Assembly: GCA_963844055.1 (NCBI GenBank)
Contig: CAWJMN010000001.1
Coordinates: forward strand, 3,162,001-3,226,000
Direction of reading: 5' to 3'
Origin: CAWJMN01 sp963844055
Lineage (GTDB): Bacteria; Planctomycetota; Planctomycetia; Pirellulales; Pirellulaceae
Length of the DNA: 64,000 nt
This document shows positions 17,763 through 26,332 of the stretch, one piece after another. The position numbers and the translations under genes were made by a program. The notes under the pieces were generated by a model. That model ran no database searches. It was not told the origin of the DNA and was given only the letters and a program-made list of their open reading frames with translations. Within the stretch, counting starts at the first letter, position 1; the number at the start of each line of letters is the position of its first letter.

Positions 17763-18184
17763 ACGAATGGTATTGTCCGTAGCCTTAAGTACGCGATGAA
17801 CTTAGGGCCTCAAAGGTGGGATAGTTTAGGCGGGATAGGGCAGAAACAATTCATCGCAAGTCGTCAAAGCATCTGCACAAAGCAGTGCAGGCTGCCTTGC
17901 CTCTGCATGTACCCGCCAGCGTGTTATGGAAACACAGCCGTCAGCGATGCCGTTCATCCCCATAAGGAATCTTGCTAAGCAAACCGCACGAAAATCGCCG
18001 ATGCAACTCGCGGTTCGATGGCTCGACACCCGACCCCTATTATAGCGCAGTTTACCCCGTTACGGATAGCCTTAAGTCCAAGAGGCTTCCCTGAATAATG
18101 CCGCTAAGAACTGGCATTTTCCCCTACAGACTGCGGCCAAAACGGGAAGTAGGGGAGGCGTTATGGCGTTATATCCCCGATGGA
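17763..18184. other. Intergenic gap of about 420 bases
   Basis: I see no gene here. A weak inverted repeat aatgcc/ggcatt near 18099-18120 could mark the end of the OmpA-like gene on the minus strand. Otherwise nothing stands out except the presumed promoter of the lipoprotein-ccsA pair (around 17780-17830). Confidence 0.4.
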
Positions 18185-19165
18185 CTATCGTTTCTGGCGG
18201 CTAATGTCTTCCCAGCCGGCAATATTGGTCCCCGACTCGACTAGGTAAATCTCGACCGGACTATCCGATCCCGGGGCATCCGCGGCGGCAGAACGCCCTA
18301 CACCAGCCTTGCCGATGCCAGTCACCGCCAAGCGATCGGCGGCGATTCCGTGGCGATCTAGGTAATCCGCGACGGCCTGGGCCCTCGCAAGGCCTACGTC
18401 GCGTGGATTGGCACGTCCGCCAGCTCGGTCGGTGGCGGTCCCCCCGGCGGGCTTCCCCACAACCAGGATTCGCAAGTTGTTTTTGTCGTCCGTCTTCAGA
18501 AACCGGGTGAGCTCATCCAGACGGCTACGGCTGTCATCCGTGAGAGCGGCTTGGCTTCCCTCAAACGCAACGTTTGTCTGAAACTTGGCCAGCCCCGACT
18601 GAGGATCGTATTTCAACCGGCGATCACGACGTGCGATTTGTTCCAGTTGGCCCGACGTCGGCTCAGATACGACATTTCCAGAATTGCGTGGCCCCGATAG
18701 GACCAACTGCTCCTTCTTGCCAGTCGATGCACCGCTACCAACGCCTTTGCCACTTCGCCATTTGAGTTCGCCATCGGTCACCGAGGACGAACCGGACGCG
18801 GCCAACCGTCCCGGCACTTCCGCCGAGCCTTTGGTGCTGTTACGCGTGGCCAGTTCACTCGCGGCAGTTGTTCCTGCTGGCTGGCCTTGGGCCCAACGTG
18901 TGTTGCCACCGCTTGTTAGCATGGCGACTTGCTTTTCCGATTGATCCAGCCGTGATTCAAGGGCAGCCGAGCGTTCCGCAAGGTCGCGTGACTTATCACG
19001 CTCGCTACGAATAGTAGATAGCAGCTCTTCTTTCTCTTTTTGGCAACGAGAAACTTGCGCGCCGGGTCCAGAGCAACCAGACAATAGAGCGGGAGCCACA
19101 GAGGTTAACAGCAACAACGTGCCAAAGCGTGGCAAACGGCCATGAAGCCAAGAGAGCTGCAACAT
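18185..19165 (-). CDS. OmpA/Pal-like peptidoglycan-associated lipoprotein
   Basis: The 326-residue product has a lipoprotein signal ending in LLSGC (Cys about 31) and a short coiled coil (about 45-75, heptad-like EKEELLSTIRSERDKSRDLAERSAALESRL). A disordered Ser/Gly/Thr region follows, then a C-terminal OmpA domain (about 205-310). The OmpA domain includes the strand FEGSQAALTDDSRSRLDEL, the peptidoglycan-binding-like VGLARAQAVADYL and DRLAVTGIGK. It should anchor the outer membrane to the cell wall. I chose the ATG at 19165 because GGAAGGAA sits about 9 bases upstream; the longer frame adds 17 residues before the signal peptide. Followed downstream by the HTH-membrane gene's transcription unit. 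Confidence 0.82.
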   Translation of the reverse strand: MLQLSWLHGRLPRFGTLLLLTSVAPALLSGCSGPGAQVSRCQKEKEELLSTIRSERDKSRDLAERSAALESRLDQSEKQVAMLTSGGNTRWAQGQPAGTTAASELATRNSTKGSAEVPGRLAASGSSSVTDGELKWRSGKGVGSGASTGKKEQLVLSGPRNSGNVVSEPTSGQLEQIARRDRRLKYDPQSGLAKFQTNVAFEGSQAALTDDSRSRLDELTRFLKTDDKNNLRILVVGKPAGGTATDRAGGRANPRDVGLARAQAVADYLDRHGIAADRLAVTGIGKAGVGRSAAADAPGSDSPVEIYLVESGTNIAGWEDISRQKR

Positions 19166-19290
19166 CGGTTCGATTCCTTCCGAAACCCGTACGCATTCAA
19201 CAGTCGATCGAGCCAACCATCCTTGATTGACTTCGTCCAGGCCCGCATTGATTGTCGGGCCAGGACGTTACCTTCCAAAAAACACTATCG

Positions 19291-20697
19291 TTACTTGTTC
19301 ATACCGAACATTTCGATGACCGATTCAGCAATGCCGGTTCCACCCTTGGAGGCAGTGGCATCATTGAAGGTCCACATGTTCAGCATGATATCTACCATCA
19401 TCATGCCACACAGCGACAGGATGCCCACGCCGATCAACAAGCCCAGGACTTGCCAGATCGAGTAGGGGATTTCTGCCGGAGCTTGCGGAACCATCATTGG
19501 GCCTGCGCCCATTTGACCGATAGGACCACCAGCCGTCATCGCGGCGCCAAAGGCATCGCCCCCCATGGGGTCATTGACGGTTGCCGTTGCAAAGGGATCT
19601 TCCGAGATCTCGGCAGGAACGCCCCCTTGGTTCAACATCGTGGCTGCACTCTCGTCAAACGAGGAGGAATCCTCGAGCGCGATAACCTGCGAACCACTGT
19701 CCGATTCATCTTCTACCAGCGAATCCGATGGCGACAGCATGAACTGGTCATCTGCCTTGAGCTGGGTTGCCTCATCGGGATCAGCCGACTCATCGCTGAG
19801 CGAGATGACGTCTTCGTCTTCTGGCAAAGCCATGGCATCCACGGCCGAGCCACCCAAGTCCAAAGGCTCGTCTTCGAGATCGATACCGCTGTCCGAGGGA
19901 CCCAGATTGATGCCGCTATCGCCCGACCCGCTGGTTACGTCGCGGCTTGGCCCCGACCCAACGTCCGACAAAACACCGCTGGCACCACTCAATACAAGTT
20001 CTTCGCCACTGTCATCGAGGTCCAAGCTGCCAGACTTCGATCCCGACTTGCCTGGGCGATCTTCAGCCAAACGCAGGTCGTCATCGAAATCCAAACCGCT
20101 GCCTAGATCAGCCTTGGGCATGTCGCCCGTACCGCTTCCCGACTTGACCATTGGCATGTCGCCGGTGCCGGAGCCGCCAGGACCTGCGAGATTGATCCCG
20201 CTGCCGCCGTGAACATCGGAACCATCCGTGTTGAGCTTCAGCTTGCTGCTAGGAGCTTCTAGAAGGTTGCCGCTGTCGCCGGTCTTGAGAACATCGCTGG
20301 CCGAACCCAAACGCAAGTCACTATCGGCCGAGCTTGGCTTCTTGAGCCCACCCTTGCCAATGATCGTGCTCTTGCCGGTGCTGGATTCTCCCAGCTCTTC
20401 TTCGCTGACCAAAATCGATTCGCTCTCTTCAGCGGACTTCTCCGCTTGAATCTTGGAGGACAAACCTGAGATCAGGTTTTCAAAGTCCTCATCATTTGCA
20501 GACAGGATCGAAGAGTCGCTGCGAATCTCACTGCCACGTTCGGCAATGACGCGCTCAATCTCTTCCATCTTGAATTTCCAACTCGATCCATCGCGGTAAC
20601 CAAAGACTTCATTCTTGGACCGCATCTCCACCAATTCCTCGGGTGTAACACCGAGCATTTGAGCAGCTTCTTTTAGATCCACAAACTTGCCGGCCAT
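19291..20697 (-). CDS. Membrane-anchored HTH (excisionase-like) protein with long acidic linker
   Basis: The 468-residue product starts with a MerR/excisionase-type winged HTH (about residues 3-50, FVDLKEAAQMLGVTPEELVEMRSKNEVFGYRDG.WKFKMEEIERVI). A ~320-residue low-complexity stretch rich in Ser, Asp, Gly and Leu with repeated SGI-L and SGTGDMP phrases follows. It ends with one or two hydrophobic helices (about 410-450, IWQVLGLLIGVGILSLCGMMMVDIMLNMWTF). GGAG lies 7 bases before the ATG; a longer frame adds 9 residues. I know no characterised function. The layout suggests a DNA-contacting or protein-contacting head tethered to the membrane. It is downstream of a small anchored protein and may share its transcript. 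Confidence 0.7.
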   Translation of the reverse strand: MAGKFVDLKEAAQMLGVTPEELVEMRSKNEVFGYRDGSSWKFKMEEIERVIAERGSEIRSDSSILSANDEDFENLISGLSSKIQAEKSAEESESILVSEEELGESSTGKSTIIGKGGLKKPSSADSDLRLGSASDVLKTGDSGNLLEAPSSKLKLNTDGSDVHGGSGINLAGPGGSGTGDMPMVKSGSGTGDMPKADLGSGLDFDDDLRLAEDRPGKSGSKSGSLDLDDSGEELVLSGASGVLSDVGSGPSRDVTSGSGDSGINLGPSDSGIDLEDEPLDLGGSAVDAMALPEDEDVISLSDESADPDEATQLKADDQFMLSPSDSLVEDESDSGSQVIALEDSSSFDESAATMLNQGGVPAEISEDPFATATVNDPMGGDAFGAAMTAGGPIGQMGAGPMMVPQAPAEIPYSIWQVLGLLIGVGILSLCGMMMVDIMLNMWTFNDATASKGGTGIAESVIEMFGMNK

Positions 20698-20773
20698 GGA
20701 GGAGCTCCGTAAGGATGAAGCCACCTCGCGTCAAAGCGAGACAGCCCCTTCAGTTTGCCGACATCGTTGTCGG

Positions 20774-21133
20774 CTATTTCTTTTGTTCTTCGACTAACGT
20801 CCGAATATCACCCGGCTTTAGCTTGGTGGACTCGCTGCCAAAGTGTTCCAGCAAAAGGTCATAACGAATCGCCCGAACGCTCTTCAGCGAAATGGAGCCC
20901 GTGCTTCGGTCGATTTGGTAAACCGCCAAAACCTGAGCCTTCGGATCCATCATTACCAACTGCTGACGGCCTTCAACCGTCTCAACACTTACAACCTGCA
21001 AACCTTCCGTCGCCACGCCACCTCGTTCCGCTGACGGAACCCGAAGCTGAGCTTGGCTTTCGGATGGTCCTCCAACCCAAAGCGCTATCAATAATCCTAG
21101 ACCAATAATCGTACCTAGAACCGCATTTCGCAT
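20774..21133 (-). CDS. Small exported protein of unknown function
   Basis: This 119-residue protein starts with an uncleaved or cleaved signal (MRNAVLGTIIGLGLLIALWVGGPSESQAQ). It continues with a compact domain (about 45-100) that reads like a small beta-sheet of hydrophobic strands (LQVVSVETVEGRQQLVMMDPKAQVLAVYQID...ISLKSVRAIRYDLLLEHF). I chose the ATG at 21133 because GGAG lies 6 bases upstream; a longer frame exists but would bury the signal peptide. Its short gap (76 bases) to the HTH-membrane gene suggests one operon. Function unknown. Confidence 0.65.
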   Translation of the reverse strand: MRNAVLGTIIGLGLLIALWVGGPSESQAQLRVPSAERGGVATEGLQVVSVETVEGRQQLVMMDPKAQVLAVYQIDRSTGSISLKSVRAIRYDLLLEHFGSESTKLKPGDIRTLVEEQKK

Positions 21134-21745
21134 CGCTATCTCCAAAGATTTGCGACAGGCGGACTTAAGGGCACGTAAAACCATTCTAAGAGCCCCAGAA
21201 TCCGTTTCAAGACTTTTCGCTAACACTTGCACAAATCGCCCATGTTTTCCAAACACCCATTCGGCCGTCACAATCGGTACCGGAACGGGCTCGTCAAAAC
21301 CGCTAAAGGCCTAACAACATCCATTTGGCTAAAGATTTCGCGACCGAAGTGATACTATCGCGCGGGGAGTTTAGTGATTGAGGCGATCTCTGGCAAGGCA
21401 TTTTGGAGGCCTCAAAACCACCACAAATAGGCATTCTGCCTTTTAAAAAACCAGCCCTCAGAACCAATAAATTGCCGCCGCCATTTTTCCCCTTGGCAGG
21501 CAACAAAACGCTGGCAAGACAATCAAGGGTGGATACAATACCCATACTGAGCGGTGCGATGCCGCTCGAAATTCGTGGCCAAGAGAGGACTTGCCCGGCT
21601 GGGCTAAGGCCTGCTTTCCGACAACACTTAGGGGACGGCTTTTTTGCGACGATTTCCATCTCGTCGAAATGCCCTGCACTCAAAGTAGTACGCCTCGCCA
21701 ATAGGGCCGAGGTTCAATCCCCACCATTTCCTAAAGCAAAACACC
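21134..21745. other. Intergenic gap upstream of fbp
   Basis: No gene is supported; the short frames on both strands overlap one another and lack coherent composition. Two structural points are visible. One is a GC palindrome-centred ttttggaggcctcaaaa (21401-21417). The other is a 6-base hairpin cgacga/tcgtcg (21647-21666) about 80 bases before the fbp start. A ggttcaatcc tRNA-like box at 21710 does not fold. Confidence 0.4.
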
Positions 21746-22759
21746 ATGCACGGCCACATGCAACTTCAGACGGTTCAGCAACACATCATCGAAGAACAGC
21801 GCCGCCACTTTCCGCAAGCGTCGGGCGAATTCTCGTGGCTGCTGTCGGGTATTACGCTGGCGACAAAGATCGTGGCCGCCAATGTTCGTCGAGCGGGACT
21901 GAATGATGTACTCGGCTCAACCGGTGACAGCAATGTGCAAGGCGAGATTGTGCAGAAGCTCGACCTGCTTGCCAATCAAGTGCTGCTGCAATTTCTGGGC
22001 AACCGTGGCAACGTAGCAATCATGGCCTCGGAAGAAAATGAAAATCCGGCCGTCGTCGAACGTGATCGCAAACATGGCAAGTATGTCGTCGTGTTCGATC
22101 CACTCGATGGCTCCAGCAACATCGATGTGAATGTCAGCGTAGGTACGATCTTTTCCATCCTCCGTCGCGAGCCCGATCCTTCTGGCACGCGTGATACTTT
22201 GGCCGACGTTCTGCAGCCGGGCTATCGGCAGGTTGCAGCGGGCTATGTCGTTTATGGTTCTTCGACGATGCTCGTTTACACCACCGGCAACGGTGTGTTT
22301 GGCTTCACGCTGGATCCATCGATTGGTGCGTACCTGCTAAGCCACGACCGAATCACGATGCCAGCCCAAGGGAGCTTCTATTCTTGCAATGAGGCCAATG
22401 CCGACAGCTTCCCCGAACCTTATCGCAAGTATCTCGCAGCCCTGCGCTCGGGCGATCTTGGTCGCAAGTACTCTTCGCGCTACATCGGCTCTTTGGTTGC
22501 AGATTTTCATCGCACGCTGTTGAAGGGGGGAGTGTTCCTCTACCCACCAACAGCTTCGCATCCCGATGGAAAGCTCCGTTTGCTGTACGAGGCCAATCCC
22601 GTGGCTTTCCTGGCAGAACAAGCGGGCGGATCTGCAACCCGTGGAACCGAACGGATATTGGATATCGTGCCAACCAGTTTGCATCAGCGTACTCCGCTGA
22701 TTGTAGGAAGCCATGAGGAAATGCGTTTCCTCGAATCCTTTCTAAACGGATCGAAGTAA
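21746..22759 (+). CDS. fbp: Fructose-1,6-bisphosphatase, class I
   Basis: This enzyme hydrolyses fructose-1,6-bisphosphate to fructose-6-phosphate in gluconeogenesis. The 337-residue protein carries the class I features: the metal-binding ASEEN segment (about 93-97), the signature DPLDGSSNIDVNVSVGTIFS (about 119-137), and the substrate-binding region ending in LLYEANPVAFLAEQAGG (about 275-292). The usual 330-340-residue length is matched. It is followed 26 bases downstream by a Ser/Thr kinase gene on the same strand, with no terminator between, so the two may be co-transcribed. Cytoplasmic; very confident. Confidence 0.96.
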   Translation: MHGHMQLQTVQQHIIEEQRRHFPQASGEFSWLLSGITLATKIVAANVRRAGLNDVLGSTGDSNVQGEIVQKLDLLANQVLLQFLGNRGNVAIMASEENENPAVVERDRKHGKYVVVFDPLDGSSNIDVNVSVGTIFSILRREPDPSGTRDTLADVLQPGYRQVAAGYVVYGSSTMLVYTTGNGVFGFTLDPSIGAYLLSHDRITMPAQGSFYSCNEANADSFPEPYRKYLAALRSGDLGRKYSSRYIGSLVADFHRTLLKGGVFLYPPTASHPDGKLRLLYEANPVAFLAEQAGGSATRGTERILDIVPTSLHQRTPLIVGSHEEMRFLESFLNGSK

Positions 22760-22785
22760 ACTCCTGCAACCCAAGGCAAGCATTC

Positions 22786-24675
22786 ATGTCGGAACCGGAT
22801 CCTTTCCCAAGCGCCACGTCTTCTACCGAGACGAATGCCCAATTACTGGCGGGCGCCTTTTGGGGTGAAACGGCTCGCAAGAATGGCCAAGCTTTGGAAT
22901 CGAGCCGGCGATCCAGTCGATCGTCGGCAGAAATGACGCTGGGCAAATACCAGATCCTCGGCAAGATCGGGGAAGGGGGGCTCGGGGAGGTCTACGCGGC
23001 CATCCACATTCCCTCGGGCGTGAAAGTGGCATTGAAGGTTCTGCACTTGCAGGCCGAAACGACTTCTCTGCTGGACCGTGTCCGTCCCAAACACAAGGGC
23101 CCTTCGCAGCAACGGCTGGTTCGAGAAATTCATGCCGCCGCCTCCGTGCAGAGTGAGCATGTCGTCGCCGCGTTCGACGCGGGCGAAAGCCAAGGCATTT
23201 CCTACTTTGTCATGGAGTGGCTAGACGGGCTGGATACCGCCCAGATATTGCGCCGCATTAAACAGCTTCCCCTGGCCGACGTCTGTGAGATCATTCGGCA
23301 AGCAGCCCTGGGGCTTTCCGATATTCAGCGTTTTGGATTTGTTCACCGTGACATCAAGCCATCCAACCTGATGGTGACTCGCGAGGGGAGGCTCAAGATC
23401 CTTGATCTCGGGCTTTCACGCGCAGCGCTCACAAACACCAAGACGGACCTCACCCAGGCTTACAGTGTGCTGGGAACTGCCGACTATATCTCGCCGGAAC
23501 AAAGCTTAGACGCCCGCTCTGCTGACATTCGTAGCGACATCTACAGTTTAGGCTGCGCCTTTTTCAAACTGCTTGCCGGGCGTGCCCCGTATGCCACCCC
23601 AGAAAATGAGACCACACAACAGCAAATTCAAGCGCACCTCAAGGCCCCCATCCCTTCGGCAATTGAACTGCGCTCTGATGTGCCGACTGAAATCGATGCA
23701 CTCATAACGCGAATGCTGGCGAAGTCCCCCACAGAGCGCCCCCAAACGCCCCTGGAAATTGCGCAGGCTCTTATCCCTTGGTGCTCTCAAGCTAACCTTT
23801 CCGACGCGGTGCAGCGTGCCAAAGACAACCCCACGCTTTTGTTCGGCGACGAAGAGGAACCCAACACGATAAGCGTACAAGAGGGGATTTCATCGGCATC
23901 GATCCTTTCACCGCTCAAGATTACCTCCAAGCCGAAAGCCTCGCGCCGCGCGCTCCTGACAGCTATCGGAGCAACGACTGCAACTGCCTCCCTGGGTGCT
24001 TACGCTTGGTCGCGAATCCCTGCTCCACTAACCATGGAACCTCTAAAACTTCATCGAGACCATGCTCCGGAGTCGCTGCAATACGATCGGGCAACAAAGA
24101 CACTCCGCCTAAAATCCCCTTCGCCGCAATTGATCCGCATCGATTCGCATGCGCCAGAGACGGGGGTCATTCAATTGACCATGGCGTTTCCCGATGCAGC
24201 ATTTCCGTGGTCGGTTCGTGCCGGTGTTTTTCTAGGCCTGCGCCCAACCTTTGCCCCCGTCTTCGACAACCTGATGAAGCAGGTCGGGACTGCGGAACAA
24301 TTGGCGGGGCAGTTCATCATGCTCCATGCGATGTCCTACGCACGCGACTTCTCTGGACATGTTCGCCTCAGCTTGGAACGAAAGTATCAGGGCATCGGCC
24401 CAGACTCGACGGGCAAACTGGCGATCGGGCGGCAGTATCGAGAAGGGGATGAAGAGTCGATGCGATGGCCGGGACGCTCGGCAATCACACTACGTCTTGA
24501 GTACTCCCCGACCAGCTTAACGCGCGTCTCGGTAGATGGAGTGCCCGCCACGAAGATCTTAAGCCCGGCCACCAACAAGCGATTCTCTCGGGCCGACTTT
24601 GCAACACCGATGGGCATCTTCTATGAAGGAGGGCCACTCCTCAAAGTATCCGACCCTTTCTTCGGATCAGCCTAA
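22786..24675 (+). CDS. Membrane Ser/Thr protein kinase (Hanks type)
   Basis: The 629-residue product has a complete eukaryotic-type kinase domain (about 55-330): glycine loop GEGGLGEVY (62-70), Lys84 in VALKVL, catalytic loop HRDIKPSN (187-194) and DLG (207-209) instead of the commoner DFG. The activation segment is GTADYISPEQ, and the later DIRSDIYSLGC is also present. A transmembrane helix follows (about 388-408, ALLTAIGATTATASLGAYAW), then a ~220-residue outer domain without PASTA repeats or any family I recognise. All catalytic residues are present, so it should be active, phosphorylating proteins in response to an outside signal. Adjacent upstream gene is fbp; downstream is a strong terminator. 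Confidence 0.93.
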   Translation: MSEPDPFPSATSSTETNAQLLAGAFWGETARKNGQALESSRRSSRSSAEMTLGKYQILGKIGEGGLGEVYAAIHIPSGVKVALKVLHLQAETTSLLDRVRPKHKGPSQQRLVREIHAAASVQSEHVVAAFDAGESQGISYFVMEWLDGLDTAQILRRIKQLPLADVCEIIRQAALGLSDIQRFGFVHRDIKPSNLMVTREGRLKILDLGLSRAALTNTKTDLTQAYSVLGTADYISPEQSLDARSADIRSDIYSLGCAFFKLLAGRAPYATPENETTQQQIQAHLKAPIPSAIELRSDVPTEIDALITRMLAKSPTERPQTPLEIAQALIPWCSQANLSDAVQRAKDNPTLLFGDEEEPNTISVQEGISSASILSPLKITSKPKASRRALLTAIGATTATASLGAYAWSRIPAPLTMEPLKLHRDHAPESLQYDRATKTLRLKSPSPQLIRIDSHAPETGVIQLTMAFPDAAFPWSVRAGVFLGLRPTFAPVFDNLMKQVGTAEQLAGQFIMLHAMSYARDFSGHVRLSLERKYQGIGPDSTGKLAIGRQYREGDEESMRWPGRSAITLRLEYSPTSLTRVSVDGVPATKILSPATNKRFSRADFATPMGIFYEGGPLLKVSDPFFGSA

Positions 24676-24785
24676 CTGACTAAGGCATCACTGGCGATCA
24701 ATCGCTGCAGTACAACTCAACGGCACTACATCGAGCTGTACCTACCAAAGCCAAGGACTTAAATACCTCTCCGCAGTGCGCAAAA

Positions 24786-24815
24786 AAAGAGCCCAAGCTT
24801 TCACTTGGGCTCTTT
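24786..24815. terminator. Bidirectional terminator between the kinase gene and the DUF1501 gene
   Basis: A perfect 12-base stem (aaagagcccaag / cttgggctcttt) with a 6-base loop has A-rich sequence on its left and TTTCGATTTTTA on its right. It can therefore terminate both the rightward kinase transcript and the leftward DUF1501 transcript, which converge here. Confidence 0.9.
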
Positions 24816-24865
24816 CGATTTTTATAGTTACAGCACCTTTTTAAGGATGCTGAAGGCGGATCGCA

Positions 24866-26131
24866 CTAAGCGAACAGTTCCTTGATGACCTTGCCACCGT
24901 TGGCAATCTTCATCGGACGACCGCTCTTGCTGGTGAACGTGGTTTCCAGCGAGATGCCCAGAGCCTTGCAAACCGAAGCCATCACATCTTGCGAAGTGTA
25001 AGGCTCGGTCTCTACAGAGGTGCCATCTTCATTGGTCTTACCAACAGCGATGCCACCCTTCATGCCAGCTCCACCGACCACCACGCTCCACGAACGAGCC
25101 CAGTGATCACGGCCAGCACCACCGTTGATGCGAGGCGTACGGCTGAATTCACCCATCCAAATGATGGCGGTGTCTTGCAGCAAGCCACGTTGATCAAGGT
25201 CTTCCACCAAAGCGCTGATCGCCTTGTCCATCGCTGGCAGCTTTTGATTCTGCAGCGTTGGGAAGATGTTGGCGTGGTTGTCCCAGCCACCCAGATCGAC
25301 TTCGACGAATGGAACGCCAGCTTCTACCAAGCGACGAGCCATCAAGCAGCCACGGGCAAAGCCGTCGGTGCCATAACGGTCGAGCACTGGCTTTGGCTCT
25401 TTATTGACCTTGAAAGCTTCCATCTGTTCGCTGGTCATCAGGTTCAGCGTCTTACGCAGAATCTTCTGATGATCGTCAGCAGCCGAACCACGGTTCTGGC
25501 TGATGAAGCCCTTCTCGACAAGGTCGAGCGTAGCCATACGTTGTTGCAAACGCTTTTCGTCCATGCCCATTTCTAGATTGCGGACTTGGCCGTTGCTGTT
25601 TACGACGAAGGGAGCCCAAGCCATCCCAAGGAAGCCTGGACCAACGCTACCGCCGCCTACCGAGACGAACGGAGGAATTTCAAGGTCTGGACGTTGATCG
25701 GCCAGCTCGTGAGCAAGCACAGCACCGTAGCTGGGGTGCTCGATATTTGGATTGGGAACATAGCCCGTGTGCATGTAGTAGCGACCACGCATGTGATCCG
25801 CTTCACGAGTGCTCATCGAGCGGATAACGGACAACTTGTCCATCACCTTGGCCGTCATCGGCATGTGTTCGCAGATTTGCAGGTCACCAGCCGTGCTGAT
25901 GGGGCGGAATGGACCACCCGTGGCGGCACCTGGCTTCAGATCCCAGATGTCCATCGTCGAAGGGCCACCGCTCATCCACAACATGATTGCGGACTTGCGA
26001 TTCTTCTTCAGTTCGGCAGCCTGGGTCCGCAGCGAGTGCCCCAGCGACAAAGCTGGGATCGTCATGGCAGTGGCACCAGCCAGGTGGCTCATGAAGTGCC
26101 GGCGGCTCATTCCTTCAGGTAATTGAAACAT
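24866..26131 (-). CDS. DUF1501 family secreted protein (TAT signal)
   Basis: The 421-residue protein begins with a twin-arginine type signal (MSRRHFMSHLAGATAMTIPALSLG). It continues with the DUF1501 fold typical of planctomycete exported proteins, including an MSGGPSTMDIWDLKP stretch (about 50-65), VDLGGWDNHANIFPT (about 265-279) and WMGEFSRTPRINGGAGRDHW (about 307-326). DUF1501 proteins are related to alkaline-phosphatase/sulfatase-like folds and nearly always sit next to DUF1549/DUF1553 genes. The true function is unknown. I use the ATG at 26131 since GGGAGAG precedes it; a longer frame adds 23 residues. Downstream of its partner (201-base gap). Confidence 0.88.
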   Translation of the reverse strand: MFQLPEGMSRRHFMSHLAGATAMTIPALSLGHSLRTQAAELKKNRKSAIMLWMSGGPSTMDIWDLKPGAATGGPFRPISTAGDLQICEHMPMTAKVMDKLSVIRSMSTREADHMRGRYYMHTGYVPNPNIEHPSYGAVLAHELADQRPDLEIPPFVSVGGGSVGPGFLGMAWAPFVVNSNGQVRNLEMGMDEKRLQQRMATLDLVEKGFISQNRGSAADDHQKILRKTLNLMTSEQMEAFKVNKEPKPVLDRYGTDGFARGCLMARRLVEAGVPFVEVDLGGWDNHANIFPTLQNQKLPAMDKAISALVEDLDQRGLLQDTAIIWMGEFSRTPRINGGAGRDHWARSWSVVVGGAGMKGGIAVGKTNEDGTSVETEPYTSQDVMASVCKALGISLETTFTSKSGRPMKIANGGKVIKELFA

Positions 26132-26332
26132 GGATTCGTCTCTCCCAACTTCAGTTTTAGCGGAGCTAAACCGCCCTGCATGACTCAAAAAACTCGACAC
26201 CCTGGCGTATATTTAGGGGGACCAATCCACCAGGAAGGCCCCCTGCACATTGCATCTATCCACTACCTTAATCGCAATGGATTCCCATTTGTACCCACCC
26301 AACAACCACAAATTCTTCAGTTCGCACGTTTT

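Noticed and set aside
21700..21735. tRNA-like ggttcaatcccc box upstream of fbp
   Set aside because: The T-stem has only two possible pairs and no acceptor or anticodon arm can be formed upstream.
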